DNA from: Pseudomonas fluorescens
Lineage (GTDB): Bacteria; Pseudomonadota; Gammaproteobacteria; Pseudomonadales; Pseudomonadaceae
Length of the DNA stretch: 64,000 nucleotides
NCBI RefSeq assembly: GCF_902498195.1
Contig: NZ_CABVIY010000003.1
Coordinates: 682,001-746,000, forward strand
Direction: 5' to 3'
The notes below the pieces were generated by a model that ran no database searches, was not told where the DNA came from, and saw nothing but the letters and a program-made list of their open reading frames with translations. The translations under genes were made by a program, and so were the position numbers. Of this stretch, positions 8,403 to 17,773 are shown piece after piece; within the stretch, counting starts at the first letter, position 1; each line of letters starts with the position of its first letter.

Positions 8403-11136
8403 TTTGTCTTGGCTTGAATTTGCATCGTGGAAAATTTGAACAGGACTTGAAGTCTCCATATTTTCCGTTGCGTTCCACAATGACTCCAACCTTGCACACC
8501 GGGCATCGATCCTCCTTGACTGCCTCGCCCTTGATACTGGTGATTGTCACTGCGCCATCCTTCACCAATTCATCCAGGAATGGCGAGCACCGTCCGGACA
8601 CGGTAAACATTGCGACTGATCGACGAGCCCGAGTCAGTGCCACATAGAACAGGCGGCGCTCCTCGCCATGCTTAAAGGTATCCCCTTCAGGCATGACCAG
8701 GCTAAACACTGGATCGTCACCTTTGAGGTTCGGGAACCCCTTAGCAACCATTCCCGGAAGGATCACGTAGTCCGCTTGATCTCCTTTGGATGTATGGATC
8801 GATTTGAACCGCACCTCCAACCGATCGCCGTACCGATGAACCCATCCTTCAGGGACGTACTGCTTGTCGTTCTTGTAGCGACCTAAAACAAAAACAGTGA
8901 TCTTCCCATTGCGATTTTGCGGCACAGAGCCGTCTACGAGGCCTGCATACAAGGTCTCGAGATACTGACCAATTGCGTCACGTATCTCGCCCTGACTTGT
9001 CACCTGGTATGCCTGGAGAGCCGGGCCAATTGCGGGTGTCACTGAAACAACAGTCTTCCGGAGTTGTGCGGGATTCTTCGACACGAATCGACTAGAGGCG
9101 TCGCAAATCTCCTGGGGACAACGAAATGTTGTTTCCAAATGCAGAACCTGGCCATGACCATACCACTCACGAAAACCAGTCATGACAGAGACGTCAGCGC
9201 CGGCGAAGCGATTGATTGACTGCCAGTCATCCCCTACCGCGAACAGGAAGCGATGTGGCGCTGCAACCAATGCTCGGCATAGACGAGCGCGGGCGCGCGA
9301 GGCATCTTGGTATTCATCGGCCATGACAAGCTGATAGGGAGATTTATGCCCGCGCTCGAGGTGTTCCGCAGCCAGATTGATCATGTCTTCAAAATCGATC
9401 CCCCGCTCCTTCTGCAGTGCCTTATCCCAGGCCCTGATGACCGGGATCGCAAGTTCTAAAAACATCTGGTAGCGGTACTTGAATGCATTCACCGGGAGGG
9501 AATCGAGGCGCTCATACAACGTCTTTTCGTTGAGGCTGTTGCTCTTAAAGTGAGTGATGAACGATCGGAGCACCTTTATGAGTTCTGCGTGCTCCATCGG
9601 CGCCAACCCTGACTCAGGTAGAGGTCGATCAGGGTTAGGGTCAAGGCTAATCCCACGGGAAGTCAGCTCGAACTTGAGATGATTGAATATCTGTCCTGAG
9701 TTCAACTGGTGAGACGTGGTCTCTATCAGTTGGGTGCCTTTAGACTTGTGAAGCGCACGCTTCCAGTTGGCGCCTTCTAGGTAGCCTACGAAATGAGCCG
9801 GTGCCTGACCGTTGGCATCGAAGGCAAAGTGCTCGTGGTATAGATTGATCTTCGGGTAGTAAAAGTCAGGGAAATATTGTCTGTGTTCTGCGGTAGCCGT
9901 GTCGTGCTCGTAAGGCCTCTCGTAGGCATACTCCACTCCGTTGTAGAACAGCCAGTTGGCAATCAAACGTTCTTCATGGCTGGCCACACGATCACCATTC
10001 AGGCTGACTAGGCGCGCATTACCCTCGTTATCAATAGCCTCGAACAGATCTTCGATCGGCACGGAAGAATAATCGCGGCCGAAGACAAGGCGAAAGAGAT
10101 CCCAATTGGTACGGAAGGCTTCTGATTGATCCTTCAGTGCATCTATCAGCTCCGCTAGCTTTTCGAGACCAGGAAGCGTTTCGCAAGCCCAATCTGGTAC
10201 GTGTGGCTTCTTCCCGGTTGCGGCTCCAATAATATTCAGGCCCAGAGAGTGAAAGGTCATCGCATTGATCGCGATGTTTTCCTTCCCCAAGCGAACAAGC
10301 GACTCAGCAACGCGTGCTTTCAGCTCGGTGGCTGCGTGTTTGTTAAACGCCAACATGATGATGGCTGCAGGAGCCAGCAGCTCCCGGTGTACCGCGTAGA
10401 TAGCTTTGGCCACCATGGTCGAGGTCTTTCCGGATCCAGCCGAGGCAATTACCTGAACACGATTGTCGAAACAAAGGACTGCGCGGGATTGTTCATCGGT
10501 GAGAGGTCTGCTTTCGACCTTTTGTAACAAGGTTGCGTAGGCTTCGAGCTCTCGCTCCAAGTGTTGCTTGTTGCGGTCTTCCCACCGCCTAGGCCAATCT
10601 GATGTCCAGTCGTCCAGGTGGGACTTCACCCGGGAGGCTTTATCACCTAGTAGTGACTGAACCTCTGGGAGGTCGAAAAGTGCACGTAAGGTTACGTCAT
10701 CAACGCCCAGCGATGCCCTGGATTCCAATAACACCTGCTGCATGTCATGAGTGAGCCAACAACACTCGGCATCTACGGTTTCTATCGTACGAGTAACCTC
10801 CTCAAGCCACTGGGTCACTTTCGCGTAGTACGCTTCAAACTGTCGTTGATGCTTGAGATGTTCCAGATGGATGAACGCCTGGTTCAGGGTTGGTCGTTCA
10901 GAATTGGGAAGGCCATCTAGCCGGAGCCTAAGCCCGACGAACACCGTCACACTTGTCCATACCAGGCCGCGTTTAATTCCGCCCCTGGCGAAATTTTCAG
11001 CAGTGAGAGGATGAACTCGATCACCGACACGAAGTTGTAGCTGGTCGCCGTCCAGGGTCAGCTGCCACGGCTTCGAGCGCGTGAGCAGTCGCCCTAACCA
11101 AGATGGCTCCCATTGCTTTGTCATTTTGATGATCAC
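8353..11136 (-). CDS. UvrD/HelD-like SF1 helicase with C-terminal topoisomerase-type zinc finger
   Basis: A 927-aa superfamily 1 helicase. The N-terminal ~210 residues resemble the helicase IV (HelD) accessory region (starts KQWEPSWLGRLLTR). Walker A is ASAGSGKTS (231-239); a DEYQDAS Walker B lies centrally, and motif VI YVALTRARR is near the end. A C-terminal CPVC (878-881) with C899 and C905 makes a topoisomerase I-type C4 zinc finger. It is larger than E. coli HelD (684 aa) because of an insertion after Walker A and the zinc finger. A GTG at 11136 or ATG at 11124 could start it; neither has a strong ribosome-binding site. It heads the minus-strand defence block, but could also be a stand-alone repair helicase. 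Confidence 0.85.
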   Translation of the reverse strand: MIIKMTKQWEPSWLGRLLTRSKPWQLTLDGDQLQLRVGDRVHPLTAENFARGGIKRGLVWTSVTVFVGLRLRLDGLPNSERPTLNQAFIHLEHLKHQRQFEAYYAKVTQWLEEVTRTIETVDAECCWLTHDMQQVLLESRASLGVDDVTLRALFDLPEVQSLLGDKASRVKSHLDDWTSDWPRRWEDRNKQHLERELEAYATLLQKVESRPLTDEQSRAVLCFDNRVQVIASAGSGKTSTMVAKAIYAVHRELLAPAAIIMLAFNKHAATELKARVAESLVRLGKENIAINAMTFHSLGLNIIGAATGKKPHVPDWACETLPGLEKLAELIDALKDQSEAFRTNWDLFRLVFGRDYSSVPIEDLFEAIDNEGNARLVSLNGDRVASHEERLIANWLFYNGVEYAYERPYEHDTATAEHRQYFPDFYYPKINLYHEHFAFDANGQAPAHFVGYLEGANWKRALHKSKGTQLIETTSHQLNSGQIFNHLKFELTSRGISLDPNPDRPLPESGLAPMEHAELIKVLRSFITHFKSNSLNEKTLYERLDSLPVNAFKYRYQMFLELAIPVIRAWDKALQKERGIDFEDMINLAAEHLERGHKSPYQLVMADEYQDASRARARLCRALVAAPHRFLFAVGDDWQSINRFAGADVSVMTGFREWYGHGQVLHLETTFRCPQEICDASSRFVSKNPAQLRKTVVSVTPAIGPALQAYQVTSQGEIRDAIGQYLETLYAGLVDGSVPQNRNGKITVFVLGRYKNDKQYVPEGWVHRYGDRLEVRFKSIHTSKGDQADYVILPGMVAKGFPNLKGDDPVFSLVMPEGDTFKHGEERRLFYVALTRARRSVAMFTVSGRCSPFLDELVKDGAVTITSIKGEAVKEDRCPVCKVGVIVERNGKYGDFKSCSNFPRCKFKPRQNASPQPKRSAYRPRRF

Positions 11137-11515
11137 GTCATAAAAGAAGTCAGCTTACCAGAGCCAAAATCCTCGCAATGACCGTCTACCAAGCCAAGCA
11201 GCACCGTCCAAATAATGCCATCGGCAAGCTTGCGAGGAGCATTCCCAGCTGCGCGAAGCCGCAGTCAGTTTCGGCTCAGGAGCTGAACATAAAGATGACC
11301 CTGCTTGGCATCCTGTGACCTGCCTAAACTTTAGACATAAATGCCCTCGCTTTGCGGTTGTAATCGAGCACTCGTGACAGAAGAGATTCGCCGCCGATGC
11401 CGGGTGCGATTATGGCCGCCGCCAGTCGCAGAACAGCACCCTCCCCCTTACTTTTTCCGAAGTGATACACCGCTCGAAATCGCCCAAAAAGGTATTGCGT
11501 TGCCTCGAAAGCAGA
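11137..11515. other. Intergenic region between the defence island and the ddp locus
   Basis: A stretch of about 450 bp between the helicase and RpiR genes. A 46-codon plus-strand frame (11178-11318) lacks a convincing ribosome-binding site and is not called. No repeat or RNA is evident apart from the palindrome at 11516-11531. Confidence 0.3.
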
Positions 11516-11531
11516 TGTTATGTTGATAACA
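11516..11531. promoter_or_regulatory. Palindrome upstream of the RpiR gene
   Basis: TGTTAT-GTTG-ATAACA is a perfect 6+6 inverted repeat 51 bases before the regulator's ATG. An AT-rich half-site follows (AAAATAACAT, about 11551). Its position suits autoregulation by the RpiR protein; the assignment is inference. Confidence 0.45.
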
Positions 11532-11582
11532 CAAACATTGCTAATGACATAAAAATAACATTCCTGGTACTGGTGCGCTGAT

Positions 11583-12443
11583 ATGGCTATCGAAAAAAAC
11601 AGCTTTCTTCAGTTACTGGAACAACAGTTCTCCAGCTTGACCCCTACCGGCAAGCGCATCGCCAGCTATCTATTAGGTAACCCGGAACAGCTTCCATTCG
11701 AGTCGGCTGACAGCATTGCGCAGCAAGCTTCGACCACTGGAATCTCGGTGGGCAGGTTTTTGCGATCCCTTGGCTACAAGAACATTGATGAGGTGAAACA
11801 AAGTCTTCGCGGCGATACGCCTGCGTCGTGGCTGATCACCGATCGCATTGCAGCCTTTCGCTTGGAAAACAATCAAGACGATGCTCTTGAGCGCTCCATG
11901 AATCGCGAATTAGAGGCCATACAATATGCCTATAGCCTGGCGCGCAGTGATGCCTTTGCCAACGTAGTGCAGCGTATCCATGAAGCGGATGCGGTATTCA
12001 TTCTGGGGATTCAATCAACTCGCGGGATTCTCACGGCGTTTCATAGTCACCTTGAATACATCCGCCCCAAGGTCTACTACGTTGACGGCCTGTCTGGCAT
12101 CTACGCAGAAACCCTGAACTCCGGCTTCGCCAATCCCTACGCAATCATTTCGGATTTCCGCGCTTACTCCAGCGTGACGCAAACCTTCTGTGACGCCGCT
12201 GCAGATAACAACCTGCCACTGGCACTGATCACAGATCTGCAGTGTCCTTGGGCACGAGACTACGCGCTGGATCTTTTGCAGTTGAAAACCGATGTCGGCC
12301 AGTTCTGGGACTCCCCGGCCCCATTGGCGTGCCTGTTAAATCTTATCGTTTCAGCTGTCGCGGAAAAGTACGGCGACGGCCTGGATGAACGTCTGGCGAA
12401 GAACCGTCAATTGCAAAAAGCTTTCGGTCAGTTCGAAGGCTGA
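11583..12443 (+). CDS. MurR/RpiR-family transcriptional regulator of the ddp genes
   Basis: A 286-aa protein with an N-terminal RpiR-type helix-turn-helix (LTPTGKRIASYLLGNP then ADSIAQQASTTGISVGRF, residues about 20-60) and a C-terminal SIS sugar-phosphate-binding fold (FILGIQSTRG around 140; YAIISDFRAYS around 195). Family members sense phosphosugars or cell-wall sugars such as MurNAc-6-P. It lies directly upstream of ddpX (37 bp), co-directional, so it likely controls the dipeptide operon and itself. A peptidoglycan-derived ligand would fit the D-Ala-D-Ala pathway downstream; that link is inference. E. coli ddp has no adjacent RpiR gene, so this regulator arrangement differs. Confidence 0.85.
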   Translation: MAIEKNSFLQLLEQQFSSLTPTGKRIASYLLGNPEQLPFESADSIAQQASTTGISVGRFLRSLGYKNIDEVKQSLRGDTPASWLITDRIAAFRLENNQDDALERSMNRELEAIQYAYSLARSDAFANVVQRIHEADAVFILGIQSTRGILTAFHSHLEYIRPKVYYVDGLSGIYAETLNSGFANPYAIISDFRAYSSVTQTFCDAAADNNLPLALITDLQCPWARDYALDLLQLKTDVGQFWDSPAPLACLLNLIVSAVAEKYGDGLDERLAKNRQLQKAFGQFEG

Positions 12444-12480
12444 TCTCAATGCCCTACCGAATTCCAAATGGAGTGTTTGC

Positions 12481-13020
12481 GTGAATAACAGCCCCCTTGT
12501 AGAGATTGATGCCGAGACCTTTCAGGTGCAAATCGACATGATCTACGCCGGTGCAGACAACCTGGCTGGAAGAGTGATCTACCCGACTACCCGATGCTTG
12601 TTGCATCGCCAAGCCGCCGAGTGTTTGAAGCGAGCAAGCCTGTTTGCCCTGCAGGCAGGATTTACGCTGCGCATTTATGACGCCTATCGCCCGCCATACG
12701 CTCAGTACCTTTTGTGGGAGGCCTTGCCGAACAACGACTACGTGCGCGACCCACATTTGGGTTCGCACCATAGTCGTGGGGTGGCCGTGGATCTGACACT
12801 TGTGGATAGCGATGGCGAGCCACTGGACATGGGCACCGCTTTCGACGCCATGGAAGAAAAGTCCCACCAGCACTACTCCGACCTGCCAGTGAACGTGCAA
12901 AGAAATCGGCTTCTGTTGCTGGGGATCATGCTCGGCGCCGGGTTCCAGGCAATTGCCACTGAGTGGTGGCATTACGAACTGCCGAATGCCGACGATTACC
13001 CCCTTCTGGAGCACGAATAA
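12481..13020 (+). CDS. ddpX: D-alanyl-D-alanine dipeptidase (VanX/DdpX family)
   Basis: A 179-aa zinc dipeptidase that hydrolyses D-Ala-D-Ala. Active-site residues line up with VanX: Arg70 in YDAYRP, His97 and Asp104 in SHHSRGVAVD (zinc ligands), and Glu161/His164 in EWWHYE (general base and third zinc ligand). The start is taken as GTG 12481 with GGAG about ten bases upstream; a longer frame overlapping the regulator has no similarity at its N-terminus. No signal peptide, so it is cytoplasmic, matching a role after import by the adjacent ABC transporter. Together they salvage D-Ala from peptidoglycan turnover. The family also includes VanX of vancomycin-resistance clusters, but no vanH/vanA homologues are present. 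Confidence 0.9.
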   Translation: MNNSPLVEIDAETFQVQIDMIYAGADNLAGRVIYPTTRCLLHRQAAECLKRASLFALQAGFTLRIYDAYRPPYAQYLLWEALPNNDYVRDPHLGSHHSRGVAVDLTLVDSDGEPLDMGTAFDAMEEKSHQHYSDLPVNVQRNRLLLLGIMLGAGFQAIATEWWHYELPNADDYPLLEHE

Positions 13021-13225
13021 GCAAAGGCACGAATAACCAATCTATCGCAAAGTTTGATTAACGGAACCGCAGAGTTTCAGCAGTAACAGCAATACGGCGC
13101 GCGCTTGGCGCGGCTGATAATAATAAGTAGTCGGCGTTAATTACGCTTCACCTGCAACTGCCCGGTTATAGCTTTTATAAAAAACCTGACCTACTTCCAT
13201 ACATCGAATGATCAAGGAAACCGGC

Positions 13226-14806
13226 ATGAACCCAATGAACACCGTGACCAGCAAAACCTTTCCAGGCACCAGCAAATTATTGCTGAGCGTTCTGTGTGGC
13301 GCATTAAGCCTGGGGGCTTGGCAGGCCGCGTCGGCGGCTGTAGCGCAAGACACTCTGGTCATCGGCAAACCCGCAGATCCGCAGACTCTGGATCCTGCAG
13401 TTACCTTTGATAATAACGACTGGACTATCACCTACCCATCGTACCAACGCCTGGTAGGTTACAAAGTCGAGGGTGGTAAAAGCAGCACTGAAGTTCAGGG
13501 CGACCTGGCTGAAAGCTGGACTGTCTCCCCCGACAATTTGGTGTGGGAATTCAAAATTAAACCCGGCAATAAATTCGACGACGGAGCACCTGTTGACGCC
13601 GCTGCGGTGAAGTTTTCCTTTGATCGGCTGATGTCCCTCAAACAGGGGCCATCTGGAGCGTTTCCGGAAGACATGGTGGTCGCGGTCGTTGACCCTCAAA
13701 CCATCCGCTTCACTCTGAAAACTCCTTTCGCACCGTTCCTGTTTACTCTGGCCCACAACGGCGCCTCTATCATCAACCCGGCTGTCGTTAGCAAAAGCGC
13801 CGACGTGAATGCGTGGCTGTCGAGTCACACCGCCGGCTCCGGGCCGTTCCGCCTGAGCAACTGGCAGAAAGGCCAATCGCTGACCATGGAACCCAACGCC
13901 TACTTTGCCGGGCCAAAACCAGCGTTGAAAACAGTTGTTATCAAGATCATCGGAGAGCCTTCGGTACGCCGTCTGCAATTAGAGCGCGGCGATCTGGACA
14001 TCATTGAAGACATGCCTGAAGACCAGCTCGGCGCACTCGCCAGCAAGTCCGGCGTTGTCGTTAAGGAATTCCCGTCGTTACGGGTGACTTACCTGTACTT
14101 GAATAACAAAAAGGGCCCGTTGACCAGCGTTGACGCGCGTCGCGCGATTACCGAAGCCGTGGACTACAACGGCATTGTCAAAGGCATTCTGAAGGATAAA
14201 GCCAAGCTCATGAACGGGCCGATTCCGGACGGCATGTGGGCTTACGACAACTCTTTGCCGCCGATGAAACAAGATACGTCTGCCGCCAAAGACAGCCTGG
14301 CAAAAGCACCACAGAAAATCACCAACCTCAGCTACATGTATTCGGACAAGGATCCTAACTGGGAGCCGATCGGCCTGACCCTGCAAGCAGCGTTGGCGCC
14401 ACTTGGCATCAACCTCAAGCTGGAGAAACTTGCCAATGCGACCTTGCGTGAACGCGTTGGCCAAGCGGACTATGACATTGCAGTGGGTGCATGGAGCCCC
14501 GACTTCGCAGACCCCTACATGTTTATGAACTTCTGGTTCGACTCAAAGATGCAGGGTTTGCAGGGTAACCGATCGTTTTACAGCAGCCCCGAAGTCGACA
14601 AGCTGATCCGCGAAGCAGCCGCTACCAGCGATACCGCAAAGCGCGTCGAGCTTTACCAGACTGCGCAGAAAATGGTGCTTAAGGACAGCGTTTACGCCTA
14701 CCTCTATCAGAAGAGCTACACCCTTCCGATGCGTGATTCGGTTAAGGGTTACGTGTTCAACCCAATGCTCGAACAGGTCTTCAATCTAGGCAGCATGAGC
14801 AAGTAA
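13226..14806 (+). CDS. ddpA: Dipeptide ABC transporter, periplasmic binding protein
   Basis: A 526-aa family 5 solute-binding protein (DppA/OppA type). The start at ATG 13226 is preferred over 13208 because AAGGAAA lies correctly before it. A signal peptide (hydrophobic LLLSVLCGALSLGAW, cleavage after QAASA) is followed by the mature opening DTLVIGKPADPQTLDPA, typical of the family. The family signature region FKIKPGNKFDDGAPV is present. Synteny with ddpX and the E. coli order ddpXABCDF suggests D-Ala-D-Ala as ligand, but closely related proteins bind other di- and oligopeptides. Upstream, 13021-13225 holds no gene. Confidence 0.85.
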   Translation: MNPMNTVTSKTFPGTSKLLLSVLCGALSLGAWQAASAAVAQDTLVIGKPADPQTLDPAVTFDNNDWTITYPSYQRLVGYKVEGGKSSTEVQGDLAESWTVSPDNLVWEFKIKPGNKFDDGAPVDAAAVKFSFDRLMSLKQGPSGAFPEDMVVAVVDPQTIRFTLKTPFAPFLFTLAHNGASIINPAVVSKSADVNAWLSSHTAGSGPFRLSNWQKGQSLTMEPNAYFAGPKPALKTVVIKIIGEPSVRRLQLERGDLDIIEDMPEDQLGALASKSGVVVKEFPSLRVTYLYLNNKKGPLTSVDARRAITEAVDYNGIVKGILKDKAKLMNGPIPDGMWAYDNSLPPMKQDTSAAKDSLAKAPQKITNLSYMYSDKDPNWEPIGLTLQAALAPLGINLKLEKLANATLRERVGQADYDIAVGAWSPDFADPYMFMNFWFDSKMQGLQGNRSFYSSPEVDKLIREAAATSDTAKRVELYQTAQKMVLKDSVYAYLYQKSYTLPMRDSVKGYVFNPMLEQVFNLGSMSK

Positions 14807-14881
14807 AAAGTTACTTCGCGCCATCCTGTCTGCGGCTGGCGCGTCTTCTGATTTTGGTCGTTCGTGTTACTGAGGTGCCAT

Positions 14882-15898
14882 ATGGCCTTCCTTACTCTAT
14901 TGCGCAAACGCCTGTTCGGCCTGGTTTTGGTCGTATTCGGTGTTTCGCTGATTACATTTTCGATTTCACACTTGATCCCGGGTGATCCGGCTCGGTTGAT
15001 CGCCGGTGACCGTGCCAGCGATGCTCTGGTGGCAGGCATCCGTCACCAGTTGGGACTGGATCTGCCGCTCTATCAACAATATGGTCGCTATCTGATCGAC
15101 CTCATGCACGGAGACTTGGGCACTTCGATCCGTACTAGCCGCCCCGTGCTGGAAGACCTGCAAGCGTTCTTTCCGGCAACATTAGAGTTGGCGCTGGTAG
15201 CACTGGCGTTGGCAATATTGGTCGGTGTTCCGCTTGGCGTACTGTCGGCGGTCTACCACAACCGTGCAATTGATCAAATCGCTCGCACGCTAGCGGTTAC
15301 CGGAATATCAACTCCGGCCTTTTGGCTCGGGCTTGGTGCGATCGTGCTGTTCTACGGGCATCTCGGTTGGCTGCCAGGCGGCGGTAGATTGTCTGAAGGT
15401 CTCGCGCCCCCGCCGACAATCAGCGGTTTCTATCTAATCGATTCGCTGCTCGCCGGTGACGTCAGCCTGTTCCTGGATGCGCTGGAGCATCTAATTCTTC
15501 CTGCCGCAACATTGGGCTTTGTAACGTTGGGCGTTGTCGCCCGACAGATCCGCTCAGCCATGCTTGATCAATTGAGCGAAGACTACATCCGCACAGCTCG
15601 CGCCTATGGCCTGTCGAAGTGGACGGTAATCTTGCGTCACGCGCTACCCAACGCACTTATCCCTTCAGTAACCGTTCTCGGTCTGACCCTGGGCGACTTG
15701 TTGTACGGCGCTGTGCTGACTGAAACAGTTTTTGCCTGGCCTGGCATGGGCGCCTATGTCGTCAAATCAATTCAGTCCCTGGACTTTCCGGCAGTGATGG
15801 GCTTCGCGATTCTTGTTTCGTTCATCTATGTGCTGTTGAACATGGCCATCGATCTTTTGTATCGCGTGATCGACCCACGCATTGGTGAGGTAAACTGA
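14882..15898 (+). CDS. ddpB: Dipeptide ABC transporter permease (DppB type)
   Basis: A 338-aa inner-membrane permease. The start at ATG 14882 follows GAGGTG; the family begins MAFLTLLRKRLFGLVLVV. An N-terminal membrane helix is followed by the DppB-type periplasmic loop (LIPGDPARLIAGD) and five further helices. The coupling EAA loop RTARAYGLSKWTVILRHA contacts the ATPases. It is followed one base later by ddpC. It forms the translocation pore with DdpC. Confidence 0.88.
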   Translation: MAFLTLLRKRLFGLVLVVFGVSLITFSISHLIPGDPARLIAGDRASDALVAGIRHQLGLDLPLYQQYGRYLIDLMHGDLGTSIRTSRPVLEDLQAFFPATLELALVALALAILVGVPLGVLSAVYHNRAIDQIARTLAVTGISTPAFWLGLGAIVLFYGHLGWLPGGGRLSEGLAPPPTISGFYLIDSLLAGDVSLFLDALEHLILPAATLGFVTLGVVARQIRSAMLDQLSEDYIRTARAYGLSKWTVILRHALPNALIPSVTVLGLTLGDLLYGAVLTETVFAWPGMGAYVVKSIQSLDFPAVMGFAILVSFIYVLLNMAIDLLYRVIDPRIGEVN

Positions 15899-15899
15899 A

Positions 15900-16781
15900 A
15901 TGTCCGCAACCATAACGGCTTCGCGTCGTCCGCGCTGGAGCGAGAAACTCGCCTACCTGGTCTACCAGATTCGTCGCAGCCCGCTGACCAAGGCTGGCCT
16001 GGCGATAACCTTTGTTGTCCTTTTGTGCATGATCTTCGCCCCTTGGCTAGCGAGCCACGACCCCAATGCGCTGAATCTCGCAGAACGTTTGGCTCCTCCT
16101 TCCGCCGAACACTGGTTTGGTACTGATGAGGTCGGTCGTGACCTGTTCAGCCGGGTGTTGTTCGGCAGCCAACAGTCGGTTGGTGTTGGTCTGTTCGTGG
16201 CTTTCGCTTCATGTTTTATCGGCGGTTTGCTGGGCTGTTTTTCAGGAGTGATTGGCGGGCGTTTCGACGCACTGATCATGAGGCTGATGGACATCATGTT
16301 ATCGGTGCCATCGCTGGTGCTGATCATGGCCTTGGCCGCCGCGCTGGGTGCAAGCCTGTTCAACGCTATGCTCGCGATCACCCTTGTGCGAATACCTTCC
16401 TACGTTCGTCTCGCCCGTGGCCAAGCATTGAGTATCCGGCAAATGGGCTATGTAAAAGCGGCCCAGACTTTCGGTGCCGGTCGCTGGCACATGGTGCATT
16501 GGCACGTAGCACGCAACGCCATGCCGCCCTTGCTGGTGCAGTTGAGCCTGGACATCGGCAGTGCAATTCTGATGGCCTCTGCCCTTGGTTTTATCGGACT
16601 GGGAGCACAACAGCCTACGGCTGAATGGGGTGCAATGGTCGCCACAGGCCGCAACTACATTCTGGACAACTGGTGGTATTCAACCTTCCCTGGGCTGGCA
16701 ATTTTAATAACGGCAACCGGTTTCAACTTGTTGGGCGATGGCGTGCGCGATCTGCTCGATCCACGGCAGCAGGGGAAATGA
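15900..16781 (+). CDS. ddpC: Dipeptide ABC transporter permease (DppC type)
   Basis: A 293-aa permease with the DppC N-terminal domain (RRSPLTKAGLAITFVVLL), the conserved HWFGTDEVGRDLFSRVLFG, and an EAA loop (KAAQTFGAGRWHMVHWHV). Six membrane helices are apparent. The start codon lies one base after the ddpB stop; the end overlaps the ddpD start region. Partner of DdpB in the pore. Confidence 0.88.
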   Translation: MSATITASRRPRWSEKLAYLVYQIRRSPLTKAGLAITFVVLLCMIFAPWLASHDPNALNLAERLAPPSAEHWFGTDEVGRDLFSRVLFGSQQSVGVGLFVAFASCFIGGLLGCFSGVIGGRFDALIMRLMDIMLSVPSLVLIMALAAALGASLFNAMLAITLVRIPSYVRLARGQALSIRQMGYVKAAQTFGAGRWHMVHWHVARNAMPPLLVQLSLDIGSAILMASALGFIGLGAQQPTAEWGAMVATGRNYILDNWWYSTFPGLAILITATGFNLLGDGVRDLLDPRQQGK

Positions 16782-16783
16782 CC

Positions 16784-17773
16784 ATGCATTCGTCCACTCC
16801 AGTACTGGCCATCAACAACCTGAGCCTGGAATTCCCGGCTTACAAAAACAATGTGAAAGCGCTGAATGGCGTGTCGCTTCACGTCAACCCCGGAGAAATC
16901 GTCGGCGTCGTTGGCGAATCAGGATCGGGCAAGTCGGTTACAGCGATGCTCACTATGCGGCTGTTGCCGGAGCGTAGTTATCGCATTACAGAAGGCAGCC
17001 TGAGCATGCTCAATCGGGACATGCTCGCCGCTTCTGAAAAGGAACTGCTGCAGATACGGGGTCGCGATGCCGCGATGATTTTCCAGGAGCCGATGACAGC
17101 CTTGAACCCTACGCGGCGCATCGGCAGGCAAATGCTTGACGTGATCATTCATCACCAAAAGATCAGTGCCTCTGATGCACGCCAAAAAGCTATTGCCCTG
17201 TTGCGTGATATGCACATTGCCAGCCCCGAACAAGTGCTGGAAAGCTACCCGTTTGAATTGTCTGGCGGCATGCGCCAAAGGGTAATGATCGCGCTGGCGT
17301 TCTCTTGCGAACCACAACTGTTGATTGCAGACGAACCGACTACCGCTCTCGATGTGACGGTACAACGCCAGGTTCTCCTGCTGCTCAGAGAGAAGGCACG
17401 ACAAAAAGGCACGGCCATTCTGTTAATCACTCACGACATGGCACTTGTTTCGCAGTTCTGCGATCGCGTCTATGTCATGTACACAGGCGCGGTCGTTGAG
17501 CAAGGTTGCACCAACGAAGTCATGGGCAATCCACAGCATCCTTACACCCAGGGATTGCTTAGCGGCCTTCCCGAAATGGTCGAGCCTGGGCATCCACTGA
17601 TGACCATACCGGGCCACGTACCGAACCTCGCCTCTCTGCCCGTCGGTTGCACCTTTGAAGAGCGCTGTCCACACAGCATGCCGGTATGTGCGAAGCGCCC
17701 AAATCTCGTCTCTATCAACGGTAATGATCAGCGTAAGAGCGCGTGCTGGTTGCCAGTCAAGGAGCTATCGTGA
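16784..17773 (+). CDS. ddpD: Dipeptide ABC transporter ATPase (DppD type)
   Basis: A 329-aa ABC ATPase: Walker A GESGSGKS, Q-loop MIFQEPMTALNP, signature LSGGMRQR, Walker B LLIADEPTTALD, H-loop THD, and the C-terminal oligopeptide-transporter Cys motif (CTFEERCPHSMPVC...C) that may bind an iron-sulfur cluster. ATG 16784 is six bases after AGGGGAA; ATG 16778, overlapping the ddpC stop as ATGA, is the alternative. Hydrolyses ATP to power import with DdpF. Confidence 0.88.
   Translation: MHSSTPVLAINNLSLEFPAYKNNVKALNGVSLHVNPGEIVGVVGESGSGKSVTAMLTMRLLPERSYRITEGSLSMLNRDMLAASEKELLQIRGRDAAMIFQEPMTALNPTRRIGRQMLDVIIHHQKISASDARQKAIALLRDMHIASPEQVLESYPFELSGGMRQRVMIALAFSCEPQLLIADEPTTALDVTVQRQVLLLLREKARQKGTAILLITHDMALVSQFCDRVYVMYTGAVVEQGCTNEVMGNPQHPYTQGLLSGLPEMVEPGHPLMTIPGHVPNLASLPVGCTFEERCPHSMPVCAKRPNLVSINGNDQRKSACWLPVKELS

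Noticed and set aside
12481..13020. Vancomycin-resistance vanX cassette
   Set aside because: No vanH, vanA or two-component genes; the ABC importer context fits D-Ala-D-Ala salvage.
13304..13978. 224-codon minus-strand frame opposite ddpA
   Set aside because: Antisense shadow; ddpA has a signal peptide and family motifs.
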